Assembly: GCA_963693285.1 (NCBI GenBank)
Contig: OY848919.1
Coordinates: 4,345,827 to 4,409,826, forward strand
Source: Xestospongia muta
Lineage: Eukaryota; Porifera; Demospongiae; Haplosclerida; Petrosiidae
Direction of reading: 5' to 3'
Length of the DNA stretch: 64,000 nucleotides
Positions 26,771 through 37,985 of the stretch are shown here, one piece after another. The notes under the pieces were generated by a model that searched no databases, was not told the DNA's origin, and worked only from the letters and a program-made list of their open reading frames with translations. Each line of letters opens with the position of its first letter. Position 1 is the stretch's first letter. The position numbers and the translations under genes were made by a program.

Positions 26771-27764
26771 ATAATTAATAGGATTTGTATGAATGTGTGT
26801 ATGATGTATGGGCCAGATAGCCCAAAATAAAATTTAAAAAAAATTAAAAGAAGAGGAAAGAAGGCTTGAAGGAAGAAGACAGAAGAGACCAGGGAGGAGA
26901 GTAACTCATCTTTTACATCCAGAGAACATCAGACAACTGAGAACAGTCAAAACATCAGAATACTGTCAAAACATCAGAGAGCATCAGAGAACCCATAGTA
27001 AGTAAGAGCTTCCAAATTGAGTCCTGTAGAAACGAAGAGAAATAATCAAGTAGCGAACTGATTGATCCAAACAAAAATTACAAGAAATAATAACTAAATA
27101 AAAGAAAGTGAAAAAGAACAGAAAAAAATAAAAGGATGATCATAACTGAATGAAAAGATGATCCAACGAAGAAAGAAGATCCAACGAGAAGTGACGAACG
27201 AGGAGACGATTCGTGAAGAGAGGCGATCCAACGAAGAGACGTGTCGTAGCGACGAAGACCCACGGGAGTCTGTGTATTAATACAAGATTGAAAATGAAGT
27301 CACTTTATACTTTCAAGACATCTCTCTCATGCTTCCTTTGGACAAACATTAGACACATACTCATGACAAATTTGGCGGGAAATAACTTCACACCTTCAAC
27401 ACGTGTGACCAATATTAATTGATTTTTAATTGATCTTATTAACAATTAATCAAGTCTTCTAAATATGAAAAATATTATTTATCTTGTTACTGGGAACTGA
27501 CATACTGACTAACCAGAATACATCATGTCAAATTTGCTGTCATACTCATTAGTTATGCTACCTATCATCTACGAATAAAATTTTAATGTATCATTAAGTT
27601 ATATTAAAGAGATTGCATTAGTGCTAAATTTGTAATATGCTTTCAGTAACTGGAATGTCATCAGATAATGGTAATAGGTCATCACCAGGAGGATATAGAT
27701 CATCATCTTTTCCAATAGCCTAATTGAAAATACATCAAATATTTAAGCAAAGCAGCTACTATTT

Positions 27765-27863
27765 GTCAAGCAGGAAGTCCATACTCTTTAATTGTATTAT
27801 AATACTGATCCCACAATCCTCAACATTAGCTATACACAACAAAGTATGGACTTCATGCTTGAC
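27765..27863. repeat. Short inverted-repeat element (MITE-like)
   Basis: GTCAAGCAGGAAGTCCATAC at 27765-27784 is the reverse complement, with one mismatch, of GTATGGACTTCATGCTTGAC at 27844-27863. The element is 99 bp, non-coding, AT-rich inside. Confidence 0.75.
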
Positions 27864-27879
27864 TTATACTCACTTCAGT

Positions 27880-29040
27880 AGCCATCAATTTAACTAAGTA
27901 TTTATCACAATTAAAAATGTGTTGTACATAAACTGTGAACTTAAGAATTGTATTATATGTTATCATTGTTTGAAACTCACCATTATTGTTCAGTCTTTAG
28001 ATTGGATTCTTAGAGAGACATACTAAGACAAAGACCCAAAATAAAAATGGTGTAAGGCAATGTAGTATATCATAGTTAGAGGATGTAATGTAGATGACAA
28101 TATTGTCATTATGATGTAAGTTAAATGAGGTATAGCTATAGAGATGTTATTTTAAATACTTCTTACAGTCAAAGTAGATAAATTAATATTATTCTCTGAT
28201 GTTATTAACAGAGCAATTAATTTTTTTATCTCTTTGTAATTGTATCATCTTTTGAGTATTCATCCACTACTCAAAAGAAAAGGTATCATGATACTTATCT
28301 TTTTAATGCTAGATAGACATTGCTTTATGAAACAATTAAGTAGCGTGGAATCAATCACTATTGTGTACATGTATAACAATTCTATATACGTACCTGTAGT
28401 TTTAAAATATCTCCCAAATTAGGACATACATCTGGCTTCCTCTTCTGACAGCAAAAAAATGTGAGTCGAAATGAAGTAGAGAATTTTTAGCAGTTAACCA
28501 GTTAGACCATTCAATTAATGAAAAGATATCAGAAACACATTTTAATTCACTAAAGAAGAAAGATAAAGAAATTGTCAATAATTCAGTTTAGTATGATATA
28601 ATTTTATTATGAGTCTTAATAACGTAGTAACGAGAAAAAAATTAGTTTAAAATTAATTTTGATGCTTAAAAATCCATAATGAAACACTACCACCATTGTA
28701 CAAACAGACAATGCTGAGATAGGGAGGTAACCATTATATCAAAATGTCTGCCAATAACATAGTTTGAGGAGACATGACAATAATACCTGCACATGATTAT
28801 GAAGTTATAAGCATTAGTATGGACTCTGTCCCTCCATTGAAAGAGGTTTTCATGAAAAAAGATTAATCTGTCATAACATGTTGCCATATGTTGTCAAACT
28901 AGAGAACATTAAAAAGCTCATGTATTGTACAAATTCTGTATGTAATTTCTCCAGGAATATATAAATAAACAATATATATCAGACCACATATTGATAATAA
29001 TGTTACAGCAACTTCTTTAACATTCAATGATATGAGAGAT
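27880..29040. other. Intergenic, possible isolated exon at its centre
   Basis: Mostly AT-rich with no gene. A minus-strand block near 28395-28445 (RKPDVCPNLGDILKLQ followed by GTACGT) could be a stray exon of the decayed gene to the right. Support is weak. Confidence 0.3.
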
Positions 29041-29046
29041 ATTTTA

Positions 29047-29137
29047 CTAACCTTTATATAAAGGGTTGTTGTAGAGTGGAAGTGTAGGTTGTAATCTCTA
29101 CAGTAATTTGCCTCATCAAGTTGTCCACCTGGAACTA
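29047..29137 (-). pseudogene. Kringle-like exon fragment
   Basis: After an acceptor-like TACATTAG the minus strand reads FPGGQLDEANYCR and continues open to a GTTAGT donor at about 29050. The NYCR motif preceded by an aliphatic and acidic residue is what kringle domains show, but the following PWC motif is absent. It sits 350 bp beyond the decayed SRCR/FN3 exons and may belong to the same dead gene. Confidence 0.25.
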
Positions 29138-29475
29138 ATGTACATTAGCCTATAATTATAATAAAAACTAAGACAAAATGGAACCAGTATATATGCCACT
29201 TTAAATCCATCAATATCTATGCCAAGAAACTGTTTTCATTATAAATTACACTTAAAAGTTTAATGGTCGAGTTACTTTAGAAATTTTAGAACTTCCAATC
29301 AAATAATTAAAGCCAATTAGTTTGTGGGAGGAGACTGTGTCCATTTAAGAGTATCAACAACATATTATTAGACCTCAATCTAGGGGGTTGGGTTTACAAG
29401 AGTAAGTTATAATATCCACATATAAAACACACTCCCTGAGTTCCTAAGAGCTAGGTCATTCTATTATAATGTACA

Positions 29476-30905
29476 TTATAATACAGAACATACTATAAAT
29501 TTTGATTTGGAACTACACTTTACAAAAAGAGCCTCTGACTCCTGATAAGACTGACCTGATTCTTGTGCTAATTCCTTTATACAGATAGCTAGTAGATATT
29601 GTTTAGTAGATTGTTTAGTATAACGAGAACCTAGATAATGAATAGGACCAGCTAACAAAATTATACCAGCTGAATTCTCAAGATAATTAATTATTACTGA
29701 TTCTTAGGCAAAAAGTGACCCCACCCACTAAAGTAGATTATGGCTGAAGGAAGATTATAATCATTGTATCCAGTTACTGTCACAGTGTAGTTAGTGTGAG
29801 GAGTGATTACCTGTAATCATATATGGTTATGATATTGAAAAAACGTAAATTTAGAGGATTGGATAACAATTTGGGACCAGATACTTTATCAATGAGCCTT
29901 GCTCCTATAGTATAGAGAGTAAATATAAGAGAGGTTTTATTGTCATATGTAACTATACCTGAAGGATAATATCCTAGTTGGTTGCAGACTACATTAATTA
30001 GCATCTACAGTGCTACAGTCATTATCACATACTGTGCCCTAAACTCCATTAAAACATGCTTCCACTCTTCCTTAAGTGACAACACTACTTCCTGCTAATC
30101 TCAGCTCACCATGAGTACACTTAGCAAAAGAAACAGTTGTATCTAATATAAGCAGCATTATATAAACTTAGTGTAAAATACAACTCAGCACACCTTGACA
30201 GATAAGACCAGCATCAGCCAATGGATCACAAGTTGAAGTGTCTCCTCCATACTTTACTGTACAGTCAAATATTGATGTTTCAGTACCAATACAGTTAATA
30301 GAATCAATCTTAGTGGGTATAAGTGATGTAGTGAAACTGTTAATGCCAGCAATTGCACCTAAAGATATTTAAAGGTATTAAAGTCAAACTAATTTGTGTT
30401 TAGCCACATACCATAAGGTGAATATCCTTGTTGTTTACAAGTCACAGATGCAGATCCAATCAATCTGACTTCACCATTAGTACAGTTGACAATATTATAA
30501 TATAGTTAAACTATCAATATTGTAAGCTCACCTTGACAGATGACACCAGCATCATTATTAGCGCACTGAGTGTAGGATACATTTTGAAGAGTTAAATGAA
30601 TAGGATATTTGAAGAGTGTGCTTTCACTCCCAGTACAATTCACTCCATAGACACGAGTAGGATAGTTATCAAATAAGAGAGAGCCATAACCAGCCAATGC
30701 TCCTGTGAAAAGTATATTTAAAATAATAATTAGTTACTGTAAGTTTACCATAAAGAGAGTGACCCAGTTGTTGACAGATGGCTCTAGCATCATTATCATT
30801 CTAACCTTCATAACATACAGTAGTCCATGTACCATTGACGCACACATCAACTCTACCAAGTAATACATTAATACTGCCATGAAAATGTACTTTGCCATCA
30901 GTACA
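29476..30905 (-). pseudogene. Decayed SRCR-FN3 receptor gene
   Basis: Five SRCR half-domains are visible. 30750-30905 has GRVDVCVNGTW but a TAG replaces the codon of the conserved Trp before NDNDA. 30533-30700 is open but its LxxC cysteine is Tyr (LFKYPI). 30410-30490 has an internal deletion of the GRVEVC...DA core. 30190-30360 is intact (GLICQ end). 29950-30130 has two stops and a frame break. Then 29811-30004 is a poorly preserved half. To the left, 29690-29811 (TPHTNYTVTVTGYN) and 29476-29660 (QESGQSYQESEALFVK) look like fibronectin type III strands. The gene is related to, but separate from, the intact receptor. Confidence 0.75.
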
Positions 30906-31034
30906 GACAGTACATATATGCATTACGAGATTATTAGTATATGCCATCGCAAGAACCAAAAAAGTGCTCTTATAATAAATTATAATCAAATATCTTAAAA
31001 TAAAACTTGATGAACTGGCCAGCTCACTTTCTTT

Positions 31035-31095
31035 ATTGGCGCCAATTTTACTGATTTGAGCATGCTCAGTTTAACAAACCGCTTTAGTGGCGCCA
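31035..31095. repeat. Pair of TTGGCGCCAA-type palindromes
   Basis: ATTGGCGCCAAT at 31035-31046 and TGGCGCCA followed by ATTTTAGT at 31088-31095 are part of a 16 bp direct repeat (GGCGCCAATTTTA). They lie between the dead SRCR gene and the dead membrane-protein gene that diverge from here, so they might be the relic of a shared promoter. Confidence 0.4.
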
Positions 31096-31114
31096 ATTTT
31101 AGTCATAAAAATAC

Positions 31115-32727
31115 TTGGCTTTGGCTGGACCACCTCATTTCTTCAAAATAACTACACCTGTTGGATGGGTGCTTGATGGTTACACTCCCGACTGTAATAT
31201 CAATATTATAACATTTAACAGACCAACAATAACTTCATGGGTTGGTTCAGTTAAACATAAAAGAAATCTGTTTTCATGTTATCTTTACATTGTCCTCATG
31301 GCTACTGCAATAGTGATCTTAATCTTAGTGTTTTTCATTACAGAAATGATAAAACATATAAAATTATGTCTAATGATTTATCAACAAATTCATCATTGTG
31401 TCTTAATAACAGAGAAGGAATTTTGTGTAGCAATTGTTCTGCTGTTAATGGTATTAACTACAGTGTAGTGTTTGGTTCTACAGAATGTAGACAATGTAGT
31501 AACTGGTGGTTATGGACACTAGTCTTATATGCAGTAGCTGGTCCCTTCCTCATTTACTTGTTATATGTTCTCAGACTTACATTAACAATCGGTACACTTA
31601 ATGGAATTATATTCTATGCTCAGGTGGCTAGCACTGGATTATCAGATATTTTATCCATTAAGGATATGCAATGTTCTCAGGGTGCACAATTTGGTATGAA
31701 AGTGGCACTGTTCTTTCTTTCAACATTAAATCTGAATCTTGAATGGCTTTCCATTGTGTTTTTACAATGGAATGTCAGAATTACAAAAAGCTGGCTTCAG
31801 TTTACTATTTCCATTTTATCTCCTGACAATAATTGTTGTCCTCATTATCCTCAGTCGTTTTTCTGTAAGGATTTCCAACAGCATAGCTCACTCCTCAGTT
31901 CAAGTACTGGTTACTGTTGTACACCTCTCCTTTTCAAAGCTGTTATTAACAATCGTGATATTTTTACACCTGTTCAATTGTACTCTAGTACAAGAAAAGA
32001 AGTTACAAAGGTTTGGTTTAATGATGGTTATATTACATATGGAGAAGGTGAACATTTTGTGTTAATGATAGTAACATCAGTGATAGTTGGTATCTTTCTA
32101 ATACCTTATATGTTAATAATTCTAACTGGTCATCTACTAATGAAATCTAACAAGATAAGAGAATATCTTCGACCAATATATGAAGCTATCCATGCTCCTT
32201 ATAAATACAACAAACAATATTGGTTTACTGCTAGACAACTTTTACTCATTTGTGTATGTATATTGTATGCAATGTATTGAGGAAACAGGTTCTTCCTTGC
32301 ATTTTCCATATTTCTTCCAGTTTATTTTGTGTTTGTCACTATTCAAGCTTATCTAAGACCATTCAAGAGTAAAGTATTAAACGTCTTGGATCTGTCAGTC
32401 ATGATTAACTATGGTATATTACTTTATACAAATTGGTATTTTCTTAAAGATTATGTTTGTACAGCAGGAGTATTTGATAGTACATTTGTATATATAATGA
32501 TGTTTACTTTCTCTGTAGTTGTGTTCTATCATATAGTGTTAGTTACTGGACAACATGCTCGTTTTATAGGTTATATCAATGTTGCTCTAAACTCAATGAA
32601 GAAAATGACCCAATATTTTAAAAATTCACAACCGGTATCACTTCACAGACATTTTAGAGAAGATCTTGACTCGTCATTTTTTGATGGTAGTTACTCTGAA
32701 TATCGCGAACCACTTCTAAGTCCATAA
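31115..32727 (+). pseudogene. Broken multi-pass membrane protein gene (Cys-rich ectodomain, C-terminal TM bundle)
   Basis: The reading begins TTPVGWVLDGYT, shifts frame near 31275 to CPHGYCNSDLNL, passes a Cys-rich segment (REGILCSNC ... FGSTECRQCSNWW), then TM helices. Near 31740 the frame shifts by one so that GFPLCFYNGMSEL and SVRISNSIAHSSVQVL are read, and near 31960-31985 it returns to the first frame (KVWFNDGYITYG). A TGA at 32278-32280 then interrupts ILYAMY/GNRFFLAF before the last helices to 32727. Similar proteins occur in many copies in sponges and cnidarians with C-terminal motifs like FPLCFYNGM and PYK..YWF; their function is unknown. Three frame breaks plus a stop mean the gene is dead unless the assembly is wrong. 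Confidence 0.7.
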
Positions 32728-33309
32728 ATTTTTCCAAATTTATTCTATATTAAAGTTGTTGTTCATTGTATATTATATGTGTGTGCATTTAATTTCATTA
32801 ATACTTTTTATTATTCTTTTAGTTTGAACATACATTTACTATATTAACTATTTAAAAGTTAGATATATTGATATATCTTACTAATATATTATGTAGACTT
32901 ATTAGTTTGACTTGTGTGCACATGGAATGTTTAGGATAAATTGATTAATTATTAAAGGAGTGGTATATATTTTACTCATCTCATTATATTAGTAGAATTT
33001 GATGGATATATACTGTAATAATATAATTCATTAAAAGTCAGTAGAATAAACAACTAAGCATGTTTGACAGCAACTTGTATGCTGGCATGAATATTTGAAC
33101 TAAAGTACCATTTAAAAAAAAATTAAAACACAAAAGACACTCAATAGCAAAGCTAATATGAAGAGCATCAAAGACAATAGAATAAAATAAAATAGGAGGT
33201 GAAATATTTATGATGAGTGATAATATTAACAGGTGAACAAATGAATAAATATGAACAATATGTATGCTATATTCCTGATGATTTTAAAGTAAATAAGAAA
33301 TATTTTGCT
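32728..33309. other. AT-rich intergenic
   Basis: 3' flank of the broken membrane-protein gene. No coding or repeat signal that I can support. Confidence 0.5.
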
Positions 33310-34370
33310 TGAACTGCCTTGCAGAGTTGAGATGTTTGAATGATGAGAGAAGGGAATTCCACAGGGAAATAGCACTGGGAAGGAAGGAGTTGAGGATAGC
33401 AGAAGATCTGGAGAAGGGCAGATTCAGGTTTAAAGGGTGGGAAGAATGCAAATTATAAGAGGACTGGTTTTGAAATGAAAAAGAGCCAGCAGGAATGTAG
33501 AGCTTACTAAAGATGAACTTGTATAAAAGGACTCAGCTTGGATGTTGTTCTACAGGAGGATAGGGAAGAAAGATTGAAGAGTTGGAGAAGTAGAGTGGAA
33601 TCAGAGATCCAATTTTTACTGCAGAGTTTTAGGGCAAAATGCTGAACTTTTTCCAATTTGTTGATGATAGGAATGGAATATGGATCCCAAACAGATGAGC
33701 TGAATATAAGGATGGAGAGGATTAATGTCAAGTACAATTTAATAAGAACAGAAAAAGAAATGTTATGGTAAAATTGACGATAGATGTAGCCAAGCAGTTT
33801 CTTGGCCTTAGAACAGGTTTCATTGATGTGAGTAGACCAGGAGAGGTTAGAGGTTAGAGTTACACCTAGGTACTTAAATGAAGAGAATAATTCAAGAGGT
33901 GATCCATCAAGGAAAAGAGTAGGAAGAGTAGTAAAGAATGTAGGAGACTTTGTGGAAATGATCATGTATTTGGTTTTTGAGTTATTAATTGTTAGGTGTT
34001 TAGATTTGACACAGGAAGAGAGAATATTAACGTTAGATTGTGCAAGTGAAAATTTGAAGGATGATTTGAAGGGAGATGATAGAAGGATGTCGTCAGCATA
34101 TTGATGATGGATGAAGTTGAGGAGAAAGGTAACTGGAATTTGTCATTCACATACAAAATGAAGAAAAGTGGTCCAAGAATTGAGCCTTGAGGAACACTAG
34201 ATAGGATGGTGGACTTAGAAGAGGAACAGCCATCAACAACAACCTGCTGAGATCAAAGTGTGAGATAGCTTTGAAGCCAAAGGATAAGGTGATGAGGAAT
34301 GTCAATTGAAATGAGGACATCAAGAAGGGGTTGATGTGGAACTGAGTCAATGCTTTAGTTAGATCAAAAA
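33310..34370 (-). mobile_element. 5'-truncated non-LTR retrotransposon, reverse-transcriptase 3' half
   Basis: On the minus strand the RT block SVPQGSILGPLFFILYVND lies at about 34147-34200, and the catalytic motif HQYADDILLSS at about 34080-34110, with a frame break between them. The thumb and connection region follows in one open stretch at 33507-33965 (FKYLGVTLTSNLSWSTHI ... SSVWDPY). A Cys-poor tail runs to about 33310. These are the diagnostic motifs of Jockey/CR1-type RT. The endonuclease and the first RT fingers are missing, as expected for 5' truncation on insertion. GC content is higher than the neighbours', consistent with a recent arrival relative to its surroundings. Confidence 0.85.
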
Positions 34371-35034
34371 GGTTGCACAGATAGAGTAACCTTTATCCAG
34401 CTGAGCAAACCATGAGCTAGTGGAAGTAATAAAGTTGTGCCAATGTTTATTTATTTCGTTCTGCTAACATCCTTGCATCAAAGCCTATTTGATAAATAAT
34501 TAACCCACACTGTACTACACACTGAGTGGTCAAGGGTATAGTAGTTTGTCCGTGTGTCTTGTGCAAATAATACAGTTTTAAGTTTTTAACTACTCAAACT
34601 CGGCAACAACAAAGTTCACAGCAACAAAAATGGACTGAGAAATGGCAAAGTTAAGTACTAGCAAGTAATTCTAGATAAAACGATTTAAACAAAGTTTGAA
34701 AAGTTAGAAAGATCATTCAAAAAAAGTATAGGCAAGATGGAGCAAGTACTAAATTCCATAAAAGTACTATGGGTACAAAATACAATTTTAACAAATTCAT
34801 CATGGAAATTTTCTTCTAAACTGTTTCTTTTTGAAGTTATGGAAAATCTTACTTATATTGATAGCCTTTTTTGCCAAACAGTTGTAGCGACAATAAGTAA
34901 ATATATTTAGAAGATGTTGCTGTTGTAAGACTACTGATATAGTAAATGTTATAAAAGCTGTAATAAGTCTACAAAATCCACAAATTAGCAAAGAAACTGA
35001 GTTACAAAGCAGCATCTTAATTAATTGTGAAAGT
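34371..35034. other. Intergenic, nothing recognised
   Basis: AT-rich DNA with a small minus-strand open frame (34800-35015) that has no start context or domain. Confidence 0.45.
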
Positions 35035-35412
35035 TACGACCACACCCACTGTAGTTAAACTGGCGCTTGCCACTCCTACAGTTTTAACATCAACTACCAC
35101 TTAGGGCATGGCTTGCATTGAGTAAAGAAATTTTCATACAATAGTATTGCCTGTTTTATTCTAAGTATTTAGTAAGTTCTCATTCTGTGACAGGATGGCA
35201 ATTGCAAATAAACTAACATTACTACAGAAACTCTGGCGAGGGTTATGCATTTAGTGCTTTTTTATAATCAGTATCATGTACTGCTACGAGTTAACCCCCA
35301 CATTATGAATGGGTCTATTTTATTGGAGTAGTGGCATGCTGTTATTACAGTCACTGCCTCAAAAGGCTACCCTATTTCATTGCAGTTTTAGTTTTCTTAT
35401 GTAAACCAATGC
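35035..35412 (+). repeat. Interspersed repeat, forward copy
   Basis: This stretch matches 50975-51245 in reverse complement at moderate identity. Shared blocks are TTTAACTGG.GCT.GC, TAAGTATTTAGTAA, CAGAAACT..GGCGAG, GCATGCTG.T.TTA.AGTCA and CACTGCCTC.AAAGGCTACC. No protein is encoded. It is probably a non-autonomous transposon; the ends are not certain. Confidence 0.75.
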
Positions 35413-35903
35413 TTAGCAAGGAGTTCCAGAGGCAAATTAAACGATTAAAGTAAAAATGACTTACAGGTTTCTCAGTTGAAATGGTTGCAGTTTTAAATTT
35501 GATGAGGATCTAGTGCTGTAATTTAATATAGTAATAATCTGTTTAGTGTCCATTGGATCAGATGAGTTCTTCGGGCACTGAATGTAAAACAATGTCATTT
35601 AGTTCGTGATATATAGGATGGGTAGAATGTAGAAGGTAGTTAGACATGTTAATAGTCAGAGACATAGTCGTTCAGAATGAAATTTCCACTCGTCTTTGGA
35701 TGGTTTCCAAAACATAGAGACTACCCTTAGCCAGAGGAACAAACATTTAATTTCATAATGGGCGTGGCCTTTCATTAATTATTATATGACATTTTAATGA
35801 ATAATAAACTGTGATAAAACAAAATACACATGTATGTTGAAGTATTCCATCACACAATACTGTACTTGTATATGAAAGGTAAAATCAATCAATGTGTTGA
35901 TAA
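35413..35903. other. Intergenic, nothing recognised
   Basis: No coding block or repeat with support. Confidence 0.45.
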
Positions 35904-37039
35904 ATGTGTTCATCTGTTCATGAGATAGCAAAATACAAAGCTTTTGAAAGACTAGACAAGGAGAAGACATCTTATCAAATAAGTATCATTAACAACAGAC
36001 ATGTGCATAGCATAAAGCTTTCAATACAAACTGTAACAGAAACTCAGTGTAATGAATGGACAATTACCTCTACATCAAAACCTGAAAACCACTACACTAT
36101 CAAGAATCAACAAACAATTTGTCAAATTACCATATACAATACAAGGAATACTACATTTGTATACACAAGTATACATGTATATGTCTCAACTCTCTTCTCA
36201 ATGTAACAATGTTTAAACATGTTCATCTTGTTATTAAGTACATCAACTCTCACCTGAATCATATTCCAGTAGAACCATCAAATATCCCTATGAAGTCACT
36301 CAATGTTGGTAATGAGGAAATATTCCATGAAGTAAAAGTCTTAGGAGAATATGCTTCAACAGCTGACATGAAAGAAGATGTACATAGAGATATGGCTTAT
36401 CTATATACCTTATTAGATCAATGTACAGATGAAGATATCCTGCAACAAATAAGAAAGAATATTAGAGCAGCATTAAATCTTCACTATAATAGAAGCATCA
36501 TCTAGATTTAACAGGCTATCAAATGAACCAGCAAAGAAAGCACTATCTCCACAAAAACATTCTTCTCAACTAGAAAACATACTAAAACTCCATCAACAAA
36601 AATATTTAAACCTAAAGCTAAAACAGTCACATCTATCAAAACTTCAATCACTCAATTTACCTAAGTCAGTTATAGGTAAGTAGCAAGATACGTATTTTAT
36701 TTTCAATAAAGACTGTATACGTACATATTTTAGATGTAATAACGAGACTAAAACTGTAAACAATGAAAAGTTGTTGCATGTGAATAAGCACAAAATTTTG
36801 AGGATAATAGTTGATACTACAGTGGTGACATGGACAATGAATTTGTTACTACATTATATATAATTCTTGTGCCATAGAAATTCTAGCCATTACTGTCTAT
36901 CAAAGAAGTATCGAAACCTTGTCACAACATAGACAACTAATTACAACAAGTAGCCTTTTAATATCATTACCAGATGAAATCATTGACAACTCTATTAATG
37001 ATGTGAAGCATTATTTCACTGATCATGTCTGGTATGTAT
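35904..37039 (+). CDS. Unidentified helical-protein gene, possibly decayed
   Basis: Four blocks follow one another on the plus strand. 35904-36206 starts MCSSVHEIAKYKAFERLDKE. About 36207-36490 is in another frame (NEEIFHEVKVLGEY ... HRDMAYLYTLLDQCTDEDIL). About 36494-36672 is again in the first frame (SRFNRLSNEPAKKALSPQKH, then Gln/Leu/Lys-rich) and ends at GTAAGT. After an intron of about 208 bp an exon at 36881-37030 continues in phase (EILAITVYQRSIETLSQHRQ ... NDVKHYFTDHV) to a GTATGT donor. I do not recognise the protein; it is rich in predicted helices and has no membrane segment. The two frame changes in the first part suggest decay, whereas the last two exons splice cleanly. Confidence 0.4.
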
Positions 37040-37614
37040 TACTACAGAGAGGTATAGCAAAATATGCAATGTAAAGAATTATTTTACATGCTTTTTGATA
37101 GAGGATATGAAAAGTAATGTGAATGGTTCTGTTAATTACGCAACAATGTTTCTACAACAATGAATATGATACAATGTGACTTATATGAAGAGTGGTATCA
37201 CTGGTACATTTATCAAACCAAAGATTGTATAATGTAAACATATTTTATCTTTAATAATCTCTGATCCAACATACAATTACAATAATTTCACTTACAATCA
37301 ATAGGACCTGTGTTAGCATCAAACACACTCCCACTTCTGAATGTTATTGTAATACTTGCTTAACATCTAAGAAGACAAGACAAAACACATCAGAAGTCTA
37401 ACACAATTCATATTCAATAAAACAAAAGCTTCATTAACAGACTATCTTACCTTGAATATTACTTCATTACTCCATTATTATAATATAAAACGGTTCTGGG
37501 TTCATGTCATGGCTGTAGTGTTCACGTGACCGACCAAAATAATCAAATAAAATTTATTAATATTAAGTTACTTCATTTCTGTGACTACCTGCTTTGGAGG
37601 ATAAATGTCTTTAA
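37040..37614. other. Intergenic with a possible minus-strand exon
   Basis: A minus-strand block near 37297-37365 (SITITFRSGSVFDANTGPID, followed by a GTAAGTG donor) could be a stray exon but lacks partners. The rest is AT-rich. Confidence 0.3.
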
Positions 37615-37905
37615 TTAAATAGGGCGCCAGACCTGGGAGCCGTATACTAAATAAGATCTAGCTAAAGATATTTAGAGACTCATTAATTAATACTAGGTGA
37701 GGTGTAGAGGTCGATTGACTTATGAAAGTGATCTGATAACATTTCTGTAAGTTATATCCTAACTTCTGGGTCCTAAACCAGTCATTCATTAAATTAATAT
37801 CAGTCTGAAGCTAAGTGGTATATATGGGGGATTTTAAGCTCTTATAGCACCTGGTATCATCAGCATACAATAGCAAGTTTGAAATTAGTTTGTTCACATT
37901 TTGAT
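37615..37905 (-). mobile_element. Fragment of a second non-LTR reverse transcriptase
   Basis: The minus strand reads LLYADDTRCYKSLKS, then LQTDINLMNDWFRTQKLGYN and, after a deletion, YGSQVWRP-like residues. YADD followed by a KCY motif and the late Y-S-Q-x-W-R-P are typical of CR1/L2-like RT, a different lineage from the copy at 33310-34370. A stop lies between the blocks. Only about 290 bp survive, directly 3' of the CGC-motif gene. Confidence 0.6.
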
Positions 37906-37910
37906 AATGC

Positions 37911-37985
37911 AGTGGCTATAGATCCAGCAGCCGGATGCAATAATTATAGCTATTAATCTGGAAGTCTGTTGAATGGTTATAGATC
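37911..37985 (+). repeat. Repeat shared with 62500-62560
   Basis: GCAGTGGCTATAGATCCAGC followed by AGCCGGATGCAATAATTATA is repeated at 62500-62560 (GCAATGGCTATATATAGATC, CAGCCTGATGCAATAATTAT). In both places a transposon-associated gene lies next to it, so it is probably an element end. Confidence 0.6.

Larger units (their letters stand above)
25686..27720. repeat. Tandem segmental duplication, unit 2 (~2.04 kb)
   Basis: Second copy of the preceding unit. Small differences include two instead of three copies of the 21 bp repeat near 26940-26980, CGGCAG changed to CAGCAG in the right arm of the hairpin, and several single-base indels. It ends in an open minus-strand exon-like block, DDDLYPPGDDLLPLSDDIPV, at about 27650-27718, preceded by an acceptor-like TTTTCAATTAG. 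The protein of that block is not recognised. Confidence 0.85.
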
